In this document: piece after piece, positions 52,914 through 63,700 of the stretch
Numbering within the stretch: position 1 is the first letter of the stretch
Layout: the number at the start of each line of letters is the position of its first letter
Assembly (NCBI GenBank): GCA_905178155.1
Contig: CAJINV010000012.1
Span: forward strand, 2,581,407-2,645,406
DNA: 64,000 bases
Source: Amoebophrya sp. A120
Taxonomy: Eukaryota > Sar > Dinophyceae > Syndiniales > Amoebophryaceae
Direction of reading: 5' to 3'
Made by a program: the position numbers and the translations under genes
Notes under the pieces: model-generated
The model's input: the letters and a program-made list of their open reading frames with translations, nothing else
The model's database searches: none
What the model was told of the DNA's origin: nothing

Positions 52914-55900
52914 TCACGAAATCTCCTCGACACTGAGCCTTTCTGCGTCGTCTTCCTCTTCCGTGTTTCTTTTCCTCTCTTCAACTCCAGTGGCTGCTGC
53001 TCCTCCCATCGGTCCCTCCAATCTGAAGTCCTCAAAGCTGTCCCGCGCATTTTCATCGCCCATGTTGCCGCTGTCGTCCTCGCCAACATCTCCACCAACT
53101 AGGTTCCCCGACAAAACCGCACCAACATCTCCTGCTCCTGTGCCACTGACGACCCCAGGCGGCTGTATATCTCCTGCTGCATTCGTCGAACCTCCTCCTG
53201 CTATTATACTCCCTGCTTTCCCAATAATACTATCCACTGGTCCTTTCTGGGGTGAAAACGCGTTGTAATTGACCGATTTCCGTCTCTTCGGGTCCAGTTT
53301 CACCTTCGGCAGGTGCAGGGCCCGGTGCACCGGAGAAAATTCCTCAACCTGGTCCTCCTGCGACCCCTCGGGGATGGGGTTCAAGGAGCCAGGTGCAACT
53401 GCGTTTGATGCTGCTCCCACCGCTGAGGAAAGGACGGAGGTTTTGTTCTCGTTGTTCATCATAGAGCTATTTTTTCTGCTCGGCCGCACCATCGCCTCCG
53501 TCTCCTCCCCCGGGTTGCCCATGTCGGTCATCAGATTTGGCACCGGGTGTGGGATGTCCGGCAGGGGTAACTCCAGATGATGAGACATCTCCAGGCCGGT
53601 AGAGTTTGCTTTCCTGAGCTGCTCCACGAACTCGTCATGAACCCCGTCTGCCGCTCCTGCTTCAGTGGTTTTGCGCTGCTCTCCCTGTCCAAACGCGGAG
53701 AACATTGGTGGACCCCCAGCCGCGCCTTGTGGAGGTACAACACCTTGGCCTTGGTTTTGGTACATCATCTCAGTCGTTTTCATGTCGTCGTCGATGTGCA
53801 CCGCTCTTTGTTTCTGCTTGATAAACCGCCGGCGCTTGCTCCGTTCCGCGATCTGCGACCAGGTCAGGACTTGCGTCAGCCCGGGCTTCATCATGCCCGG
53901 CTCTTCAATCGTCGACACCTTTTCCATCAGAAAGTCTCGCCCGGCCTCCCGGTAGTGCTCGAACTTTTTCTGCCGCTTGTTGCACAGGTTCTGCAACTTC
54001 GTCAGCTGCCGCATGAAGAGCTTGTGCTCCTCGTGGAACACGTAGATGTTCTCCGGGGAGGAGACGGAGGAAACCGTGTTGCGCTGCTGGAAAATCTTCT
54101 CCATCTTCTTGAAGCGGCTGTCCTCCCGGATTTTCGGCAAGATTTCCTGCTTGAAATACGCCCGCCGGCTGTCGATGATCCGCTTCTCCACGCTCGTCTG
54201 CGTGTCGATCAGCTTGTGGGTCATCAGCGCAACGGACTTTTTCGCCTTCGAGGTGGGCGACAGCTGGTATGGTGTTCTCAACTGTTACATTCTCAACTGT
54301 TACATGGATTTGCGATGCAAAAGCCGCAACAGTCAAAGGTGCAAGCTTGCTGCTTTCGCATCACAGATTTGGCACCGATTTAGATGCTGTTTAGCCCTTC
54401 GGATATTTGTCATGCGAAGCAGCTTGATCATCTACCGGCTCAAGGTTGTTTTGCATGAGAAATTCATGTAACAGTTGAGAATGTAACGTTTGAGAACACC
54501 ATAGCTGGAGATCAAGGTGGTCATCCTCTACGTTGGCCGTGTATGACAGTGCACAACTACAACTCCACCCTCATTTGTCATGCAAGCCATCAAATCCACC
54601 CTTTGATGCCCCTTCGCACCTTTTGCATGACAGGTTGTGGTAGATCAAACAGCACTACAATCGTCCTGGGTGAATTTGTCATGGAAAACCCGCACTCTTG
54701 CCAACGCTTGTATTGCTGTACATGCAATACAAATGAGGGGGAGGCGGAGTTTTGCACTCTCATACCATGTCAACGTCGTCGTGTAGATTGTCCAAATTCG
54801 CCATGTTCATTTCTGGTCCGCTGGTTGCGGCGGAACTGCTGCCGCTCGGATTGTTATCGTCGTCGTTCGCGGAGGAAGCGGCCGCGGAGAGAGTGTTTTA
54901 TGCGCTGCAAAAGTATCGTACTCGTACTAATTGCAAATCTGCATGACAACTCTTCTTCCAAACGTAAAACAGCATTACGAGTTGCATTCTTCATGCTGAG
55001 CAAATTTGTAATGCAATTCATACTAGTACGATGCTTTTGCATTGCATATGTTTGTTCCCCCGTTGACTCCGTCGTCCACGAGCTCCTGTCGCGGCTCAAT
55101 ATTCAAATGCTTTTCCAACTCGGAGATTGTGTTGCAGTTCGACACCAAGTCGAGCTTCTCTTCCCACGCGTGCACTTTTGAATTTGGGGTTAACGCAGAT
55201 TGCTTCGACGAGGTTTTATTCGGTCGATGATTTTTCGTGAAAGATGTCATCGTGGTCCCATGTTTTGCGAGATTCGCCGCCTTGGCCTTCGCAGAGGTGG
55301 TCTTCGCAGCGGGAGGTGCGCCGCCGGCTTTGCTGGTGCTCTTCCCACCACCTCCCACGGCGGCGGAAAACCGGGAATAGGTCGGGTTTGCGGTCGTGTG
55401 CGTCACGCGAACATTTGTCCCCGGCACAATGGGATTATTTGCCATCGCTCCTGCGGAGGTGGCTGGTTTGTGTCCGGACAACTGGCTATTCACATCCGAA
55501 TTGTCTCCCTCATCCGCGGAGGAACAGCTGGACATGGCCAAATCGGATTCCATCGGGTCCGGAATGACTTCCGACGGGAGAAAGCCGTGCTCCCGCAGCA
55601 ACTGCAGGTAGTTTTGCCGGGCCAACCGATCCTCCCGGACCGCGGGGTGGAGCATGCCGCGGGCGCCCGGCATGTATGAGAGTGCACAACTCCCCCTCCC
55701 CCTCATTTGTAATGCAAAATACCAAATCCGCCACCCTGTGCCTCTTGGCACTTTTTGCATGACAAGTTCTGGCAGCCCAATAGCACTACACTCCTGTGCA
55801 AATTTGTCATGCAAGACCTGCATTCTTGCTGACACTTGTATTGCCGTTCATGCTATACAAATGAGGGGGAGGGGGAGTTGTGCACTGTGATAGCATGTTC

Positions 55901-58900
55901 TGCATTTCCAAAAAGATTTTCCACAATTTCAGCGATTCCAATTGCCCAAGCTCGGACACAAATCTTCTTCCCTTCGCGTCGTTTTCGATGATCTGAAACG
56001 CCTCCTCCCAGGTCAAACTGCCGGTCAACTTTTCGTGTTGACAGAGGAATGCGTGGAACTGGGGGATGAGAATTTGCTGCCGCTTTTGCTGGCGTTTGTC
56101 GCGTTTTTGCAAGAATTTGTTGAACGCCTGGTCGAAAATTTCCTCCTTGGAAACGTCCTTCACGTTGTCCCAGGACGGAAAATCGATCGGATTTAGATCT
56201 GCGAACTCCAGAAACTGGACCTGGGGTTTAGATGATGTATAGCATAATTATCTGACATAGGTACTAGTACTACATTCACGTAGTACAGAGCACGGTGTGC
56301 AACCACATCAAAGTATACGTAGTGAGCGAAAAGTTATTGTACCTGAACTTCGTCAATGTTCGTCCCCGTTTCAAGTTCGTCGCGTTCCAAGCACTCCAAG
56401 TATTTCCGCATTTCCTTCCCGAGTAGAAAGACCGCGTTTTTCCGTCTCTCCTCGCCCTCGACCTCCTGCTGCACCCTGTGCATTGCAAAAGTATCGCACT
56501 AGTATAAACCAGCCATGCTCCGGCTACCGCCGGAGCGCAAGGCTGTTTGGCCGGGTCTGAACTGCTTGCGGACCGGACCACAGCGACATACATACTCATG
56601 CCCCCACAGAACTCTCTGCGCGCTTCTCGCGCCTAAGGGCGCTCTGCGCAGGGAGGAGCTACCGCGAGCACTGGGGCAGAACAGGACGCACCTAGGTGCC
56701 ACACCAATCCGCTACGCATGCCTTTCGTTAATCAAGATGAACCACGAACCCCGCCCCATTCCCCGGCTTCGCTACTTTTTCAATGGCTTCAGTGTGGGAG
56801 GGCGGCGCGGGAGGGTAGCGCGAGAGGGTGGCGCGAGAGGGTGCGCGAGAGGGTAGCGCGAGAGGGTGGCGCGAGAGGGTGGCGCGAGAGGGTGACGCGA
56901 GAGGGTGGCGCGAGAGGGTGGCGCGAGAGGGTGCGCGAGAGGGTGGCGGGGACAAACGCCGTCCGCGAAGAGCCTGCAATGCTAAATATGAGCACTACCA
57001 TGCGGATTCGCGCCAGCCACTTTGTGTTTTTACCCTCTCGCAGACCTCTCGCAGACCCTCTTTTTTACCTCTTTTGGGGGTCCCCGCTAATAGTCCGGCT
57101 ATACTCGCGGGTAGAGGTCGACAGAGGTGGCCCAGAGGTGGCCGAGAGGGTGCGCGAGAGGTTGGCCCTTATTCGCGCCACCTCTCTCGACCTCTGTCGA
57201 CCTCTCGCGCCCCCTCTTTTTGACCTCTCTGCACCCTCTGAGGCACTTAGGCGCCGCCTTAAGGTGGGTCCTTCGGCGGGCTATACTCGCGCACCCTCTC
57301 GCCGACCCTCTCGAAAGGGGTCCCGCGCCACCTCTCCACCTCTGTCGACCTCTTTTTTACCTCTTTTGACCTCTTTTTGACCTCTCGGCCACCTCTTGTT
57401 TACCCTCTGTCTACCTCTTTTTTCGCATGAATATAATATATAAGTAATTGCATCACAAATTTTGGCAAGAAGGAAAGTGGAATTTGTAATGCTGTTTTAC
57501 CTCAGGAAGGGAATTTGTCATGCGTATTTGCAATTAGTACGACTACGATACTTTTGCACAGGATACACCCGGTTTTTCAGCAAATACTCCGCGTAGCACT
57601 GCTTCCGGTGCTTCTCCTCCGGCAGTAACACCACCTCCTCAATGTGGAAGTTCTGGTTCTGCTTGTTCTGTGGCTGGATGTTCACTTGGTTCTCATCGAT
57701 CGTCGCTAAAGCGGTGGAATTCGACGCGGGGCCCTTTTTTCTCACTTTCACCTTGTTCTCCACCATACTGTCGACGGAGGAAAAGTGGTACGAAGTGTCG
57801 CCGTCGAGTGTGCGCTCGAGTTTCTGCGTGTACAGTCGAAGCCGCTCTTGCTGCACCAAAGGCTCGTCGAGAGGAGCTGGTGTTTTATTTTTTCGCTCTT
57901 CTTCAATTTGTGACGCAGAAGCAGAATCGATGAAGAACTACAACTACGCAGCACAAATGCATCACTAAAGAGATGATGCTTGTTATAAGTACTTCAAGCG
58001 CTGCCTCTGTCATGCAGCTAGTGCAATAGCAGGAGCACGACAAGAGGTATCTGTGATGCATAAAGCACATCTTGACAAGATGAGGATGACTTAAGTACCG
58101 TCGTCGCTGCCCTCGTAAGGGTCCTTCCCCTCGCGTATCCTGTGCAAAAGTATCGTACTCGTATAGCAATCATGCATTACAAATCATCTTGTCAAAGCAA
58201 ATCAGCAGTACAAATTCAATTTCTCATGCTGAGGAAATTTGTAATGCATTTATACGAGTACAACGATACTTTTGCAACGCATATCGCGAATGCGCCTGAC
58301 GGCATCCGGCTCTCGCCAACATGTCACTCTCGTCTCGGAATTGTAGTAATACAGACGATCGCCCCAAAGCGACATCCTGAATAAGTTTTTGATGTATATA
58401 TGAAGTTCCATCTACGACTCAGCAAGCTGGACATACGTCATCTTCAGCGCGCAAAAAATCTTCAGTATCCTACACAAATTCCGAAGGACAAGGAACTACT
58501 TCAACTTCTAGAACTTGAACTTCCATTTCTATTTTATAGAAAAATCGTGTGCGACGAAAAAGATTCATTGGTAGTATGTAAGTACTCTCGCCACGGGGTT
58601 AATTTCGCGATTTTCAACTGCATATCGCTCATCAGTTCCTTCGGACACAGCCACTGTGCCTTCCCCGTCTCGAGATTAAAGTAATATTTCGACCCATCGT
58701 TCCTTGATTGCGTCGTCCAAGGGTATATCTTGCTATTCATATTCTCTGGGTTGTTCTGGTGTTGCTGTTGGTGATAATTTGACCCAGCACCTTGGTGACC
58801 TTGCTGATGGTGTTGCCCGAATGATGTTGGTCCCTTTCCGCCGGGGCCAGAATATTGTTGGTGGTGCTGTGGGTAAAAATTCGTGCCACCTGCTCCATGT

Positions 58901-59888
58901 TGCTGGTGTTGGGGACCTTGGTTGTATCCACCATGATGCTGCTGCTGCGGACCTGGTGCAGCTCCTGGGTGCGATTGTGGACCACCTGCTCCCGGGAGAG
59001 GACCACCTGGTGGACCACCACTTCCGGGAGGACCTCCACCTCCTCCGGCGCTGTTGTTATAGAATTGCTGGTGATGTGGCGGAGGTCCTCCAGAAGGAGC
59101 TCCTCCTGCTGGTACTACCCCGTCATGATGAGGTCCGCCCGCCCCGTGAGGTCCGCCCGGAGGACCACCGTGGTGCATCATCATGTTGCCTCCCCCAGAA
59201 CCTCCACCACCCAGCGGTATGGCGTTCGCCGAGGTTCCCGGCGGGGGTCCGCGCGGCGGGGGCCCACTTATACCACCGCCCGCGGGGCCGGAAGCCGGCG
59301 ACCTCCCGGGGGGATGTGGTCCTACACCAGGACCACCGCCTCCGACGGCGCTGTGCGGAGAGCCCTGAACTCCGACGAGGGGATTAATATGAGGCCCCCC
59401 GCCCTGCGGGTGCGGGATTTGCAGTTGTTGGCCGTCGCGAGGGCTTGGCTGCTGATGATGTTGTTGCCCGGCAGTGCCCGGCGGTCCGCCTGCTCCGGGA
59501 GCTTGCATGAACCGATTCGCCGCCGCGAGGGCTGCTTGCTCCGCACTCGTCGCTTCGTTAATGTTGCTGTAATTCGGGTTGTTGTAGGGATTCGGTGGGT
59601 ATCCTCTGCAAAAGTATCGTACTCGTAGCGCAAGCATGCATTACAAATATTTTTCTTAACGTAAATCAGCATTACAATTTCATTTCTCATCATGCTGAGG
59701 AAATTTGTAATGCATTTACACGAGTGCGATACTTTTGCACGGCATAGTGGGGGATTGCTGTTCGGTGGGCCGCCGCCAGGGAGTGCAGCTGGGGGTCCAC
59801 CGGGTGGTGGGCCGCCGTTATTGCCAAAGCCAGGATACCCGCCGGGGGGCCCGCCGGGGGGGCCCTTACTGTTGAAATTGCCGTACAT
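52914..59888 (-). CDS. PRPF40: PRP40-type pre-mRNA splicing factor (WW-WW-FF)
   Basis: PRP40 is a U1 snRNP-associated factor that helps define the 5' splice site and bridges to the branch-point complex. The start at 59888 (MYGNFNSKGPPGG) opens a roughly 350-residue Pro/Gly/Gln-rich region. WW1 (PWTTQSRNDGSKYYFNLETG, then AQWLCP) and WW2 (LWGDRLYYYNSETRVTCWRE P) follow, joined by a GT-AG intron. FF-type segments are KHRKQCYAEYLLKNRVQQE with KNAVFLLGKEMRKYLE, and EIFDQAFNKFLQKRDKR with LTWEEAFQIIENDAKGR. The C-terminal half is disordered with one helical block (RRAYFKQEILPKIREDSRF). Exons are about 59746-59888, 58586-59598, 58284-58391, 58091-58135, 57566-57915, 56342-56471, 55893-56215, 55049-55674, 54765-54898, 54504-54541 and 52914-54267. 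Both intron types occur, including the 1.09-kb composite introner inside an FF region. The strongest evidence is WW1-WW2 plus FF order. Confidence 0.85.
54268..54503. mobile_element. introner, family E
   Basis: Ends TATGGTGTTCTCAACTGTTA and AACGTTTGAGAACACCATA; target duplication GCTGG. Intron of the PRP40-like gene. Confidence 0.95.
54542..54764. mobile_element. introner, family F
   Basis: Ends TATGACAGTGCACAACTACA and GAGTTTTGCACTCTCATA; flanks CCGTG and CCATG. Only 38 bp of exon separate it from the family-E element. Confidence 0.85.
54899..55048. mobile_element. introner, family A
   Basis: Ends TATGCGCTGCAAAAGTATCG and ACGATGCTTTTGCATTGCATA (in part); target duplication TGTTT. Both ends are of the TATGC type. 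Intron of the PRP40-like gene. Confidence 0.95.
55675..55892. mobile_element. introner, family F
   Basis: Ends TATGAGAGTGCACAACTCCC and GAGTTGTGCACTGTGATA; target duplication GCATG. Removal jo​ins MQNMPGARGM in the PRP40-like gene. Confidence 0.95.
56216..56341 (-). other. canonical GT-AG intron in the PRP40-like gene
   Basis: The intron begins GTACAA and ends ACCCCAG on the minus strand. Removal joins NIDEVQ to VQFLEF in frame. No terminal inverted repeats are present. Confidence 0.7.
56477..57565. mobile_element. long composite introner, family A ends with ~0.95-kb cargo (1089 bp)
   Basis: The left end TGTGCATTGCAAAAGTATCG and the right end ACGATACTTTTGCACAGGATA (in part) are family-A TIRs; the target duplication is CACCC. 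The cargo matches the element at 14493-15543 in opposite orientation: the ACCAGCCATGCTCCGGCT hairpin segment, a 13-bp GAGAGGGTGGCGC tandem tract (56810-56945), the TAATAGTCCGGCTATACTCG segment and GAGGT-rich tracts. Family-A interior (GCATCACAAATTTT, TTTGTAATGC) lies next to the right end. Removal restores KNRVQQEVEG within an FF region of the PRP40-like protein, so a kilobase-long copy is still excised exactly. Confidence 0.9.
58136..58283. mobile_element. introner, family A
   Basis: Ends TATCCTGTGCAAAAGTATCG and GATACTTTTGCAACGCATA; target duplication TCGCG. Intron of the PRP40-like gene after WW2. Confidence 0.95.
58392..58585 (-). other. canonical GT-AG intron between the two WW domains
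   Basis: The intron begins GTACTT and ends ATTCAG on the minus strand, joining LTPWRE to MSLWGDR in frame. It lacks inverted repeats and target duplications. Confidence 0.75.
59599..59745. mobile_element. introner, family A
   Basis: Ends TATCCTCTGCAAAAGTATCG and GATACTTTTGCACGGCATA; target duplication GTGGG. Intron in the Pro/Gly-rich N-terminus of the PRP40-like gene. Confidence 0.95.
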
Positions 59889-60796
59889 GGTGTTGTTGCT
59901 ATGGTACGCTATGAAGAACTTTACGATTAACAGGAAAGAGACAATAATTGTCCTTCCCAAGGGTGAAACAGAAAGTATTGTTAGTTCTAGCACGATGCTA
60001 TCATTTTTGCTTTGAATTCCAATATCAATATGTTCCTGTAGTACATCGTGAGCGCAATACGATTTGTTGTTGTCCTACTATGTGTTCGCTGTTCAACATA
60101 CCCGTCATCCAGATCGGTCCTCTAGGGTCCTCGTTAGGGCAGAACAATACAAAGGCACTACATCCAAAAATGACAAAAAAGTCCGTGTAGCTGGTGGAAC
60201 GAAATCCAAATTTCAATTTCTGTGATGATAAGAGAGATACAAGATCGTGAAAAAGATCCGCGGGGTTCTGCGTAAAGTATCAGCTATGTACAGATCTTTT
60301 TACTGGAGGTCCTCGACCAATTTCATTGCAGGCAGCTATAACAAATTGACATTGATCATATAGAAGATCCTTGTCTTTGCTTCCCTATCGGTCGCGTAAG
60401 TATCTAAAAAAGTGGACAGCGCTTTTGTGACAAGAGCAGAGGGGAAAGGCGGGCTCGTCGTCTATCTCTTATCTACAAGCTGTGTTGAACAGATTCGGAC
60501 GTAACTAGTCGACGAGGACCTTTCTACAGTATCTAAAACCGCGCCACGACTTTTCTCCGTGAGTTTGCTTTTGCGGGTTTCAAGTTCGATCTCATGCTTA
60601 CGTGTATTGTCCACATTTGTTCGTGCTCGTCGTGGTAGTACTGCGAATCATACTCATAGTGTACACATCTTCACCAACTACATAGGCTGCAAACGCATTC
60701 TTTTTCGTGATTGCAAAAGAATTCGAAATGTGTTCGTTCCTGTTCCTCGTAGGTCGTATATGATCTATAGAAGCTACAAACTTCTCCTTCATTCTA
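59889..60796. other. intergenic, nothing certain
   Basis: This is the upstream region of the PRP40-like gene. A minus-strand frame at 60025-60216 (TSYTDFFVIFGCSAFVLF) is hydrophobic and could be part of a small protein, but it has no partner exon or family match. Confidence 0.35.
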
Positions 60797-63700
60797 TCAG
60801 TCAAATTCGTCCCAAAACGCGTCCTCCGCTTCTTTTTTCAATTCTTCCGCCTTTTTCAAGGGCACCGGTTCCTTTCGCGGCGGTGGCTTCTCCAATTTCG
60901 CAAACATCGCACTCGGGCCCTGTTTTGGACTACCCGTGCTCTGCTTGGACGAGTTCGGCGACGAGGGGACTGATGGCGGGCGAGAGTTGCTTTTCGGCGT
61001 TGGAGGTTTATCTTTATTACTCATTGCGCTTATGCAATACAAATTTGCTGTACATGTACAAAATGCATCACAAATTTCACCAACTTGGAGCATGCCACTT
61101 GTCATGCTGAATAGAATTAAAAGAAAAATTTGTCATGCAGAAACCGAATTTGTACATGTACAGGAAATTTACTGTGGATAGCGCTATAATTGTTCGCACT
61201 CGCAGGGACCACGACGAGGTGGCTAGAGCTAGAGGACGGAGAAGGAGCCCCTGCTGGGATGATATTCGTTTTATTCGTGGTAGTTGTCGTTGGGGTCGTT
61301 CTTGCGCTACTATCCAGGATGAAATCATCCCCAAAAAAGTCATCGCCCCAAGGGTCGCTCTGCTTCGACAAATTGCTCTTGGAGCCGAGAGGCGATAGCT
61401 GCTGTTTCAACATCTGGGTTGATGTATTGTTGATCTTCGGGGCCGCCGCGAAGCTGCTGTTTTTGTGAGGACTCGTCGAGGAACCCACTGGCGCGGAAGA
61501 AGATGGATTGTTACCGACAGTCGGCAAGCTCAACAGCGAGTTGGCCGAGGCCCTACTAGTTCCCGAGCCTCTTCCCGGAGGCAAAAATTGCGACGCCGGC
61601 GATTCCATCCCCAAATTTAATTCCGCGAAGAGCATTTCGTCCTGCTCTTCCGCCAATTTCTTGGCCGCGGAATTCGTGGAGCCAAAAATGGATTTGGGCA
61701 CGGGATTCCTCGATTTCGATTGCGCTTGTTGTTGAAACACCGCGGAAGTAGTCGTGTTAGAAGGTGGAACTGCCGGGGTTATAATTTTTGGCGGCTGGGA
61801 AAATGATGCTGATGGTAATGATGTTGCAGCTCCAGCACCAAAAGATGCTCCAGTCGGCGTAGTTCCACCGCTACTGATTGTGTTTAAAATCGGTGGAGCC
61901 GGTGGCGGCGCGGGGACTGGCACGACCACGCCAGGAGCATTTGACGTACCACCACCAACACTCGCTGTAGAGGTCGTCGGTGTGAGACCTCCTGGTGTGC
62001 TGTTGTTATTCGCCGGCGCGCCCGATGTTGTTGAAATGCTTCCCTGCAAATCTGCGATCTTGGAGAACGCCCAGCCGCCCCAGCCGGAAGACGAGGAATT
62101 TGAATTCCTGCTAGCTGGAACAGACCTAGAATCTGTACTGTTCCCAGGCTGCGAAACGCTACTTGCCGACCCCGACCCCGACGTCGTAGAGGTTACAACG
62201 CTGCTCACCATCTCACTCTTCAACTTCTGAATCTGCGACACGACCGCCTGCAAAACCTCCATCGCCAGATCCGACACCTGTTGCGCGACCAATTCGTTAT
62301 TCTTCTGCTCCTCTTGCTGCGCCTGCTGTTCCGCAGGGGTGACGGCGGTGTTTAATCCGGGTTTATTTTGCTCGACGGGTGAAAGAATCACTTTCGCTGC
62401 GACGAGAGGGCAAACCGTGTTGCACAAATCCACCATGGTGAAATAATTCAAACACGCCCGCACTGCTTGCAGCGTCGCTAACCGACATATCCTGAGTAAA
62501 AACGTCCCCACCCCAATTATAGCCAAGTAGATGGCGAATCGACTAGAAAAATCCACAAGCTTTGGCTGTCGTGCATGAGAAATTTGGACTCGTAATGTAG
62601 TACTGTTTGAGCTAGCTCAACAGCATCACAGATCTAGTATATCATGCTGATTGGAGCATGACAAATTGCAAAACACGACTAGAAAATGCTTCTCATGGGG
62701 CTCCGCATGAGAAACATTTCTAGCATGCAGATTTGCATTACAACTATAGGATGGGGACGTTTTTAAATACGATACGACACGGCATGAAACTGTCGTTGAT
62801 CGAGACGGAAAATGCGGCTTTCAGAATGCGGCTGGTGTTATGCATTACAAAAGTATCGCACTCGTATAAATGCGAGTCTAGCATTACAGATCTGCTTTCT
62901 TAGCTGAACCTGCATGACAAGTTTCACTTTTCTTCTAGGAAAAATTTGTAAAGCATTTATACGAGTACGATACTTTTGCATTTCATAGGTGACCGGTAAA
63001 TCGCTTCCGGGATTCAGTTCCGGGTTCCCAAACCCGTTCAGCGTCGCAATCTTTCCGAAACAGATGCACACGTTGGTCCGCAAACTGGGTTCCGGATCTC
63101 TTAGCCTTTGCTGTAGCTGTTTCGCGACCTTTATCCAGGAAAAAACACCCATCCCCATCCATTTTTTGCATGACAAACACAGGAAACAATGCACGTTTTG
63201 CATGACAAACTGGATGGGGATGGGTGTTTTTTCCTGGATAACCTTGTCTTGGATGGTTTGGATTGGGATCAAGGGTGTGCTAGTCGTGGGCTGGCTCGCC
63301 GGGTCGGAAGATAGGCTTTGTCTACTGTTGTTATCAAATGTAAAAATGTCTGGGTCTGGAAGAGTCATGCTGTTTTTGCATGACAAAGAAGGTCTGGCGT
63401 AGAAGCTCTAGCATCACAGGTTTCGAGAAGCTTCCGCGATGCCGAACCCGCATGAGAAATCCGCCATTTTGGTGACAGAAAGTGGGCAGCTTTTGCTACC
63501 TATGCATGAGAGATCTTTCTGTGTTCTAAAATGCGCATCACAAGTTCGGATCCTTCCAGACCCAGACATATTTGCATTTGATAGTTGTCCGTCATGCACA
63601 GAACCACCATCGCTTTCACTGTCGCTTCGCGTATGGCGTTCTCAAACGTTACATTCTCAACTGTTACATGAATTTGTGATGCAAGAATGGCAAAAGTGAA

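Noticed and set aside
58704-59628. Long plus-strand frames opposite the PRP40 N-terminus
   Set aside because: They are antisense shadows of a Pro/Gly-rich coding region; the minus strand carries the WW domains and joins correctly across introns.
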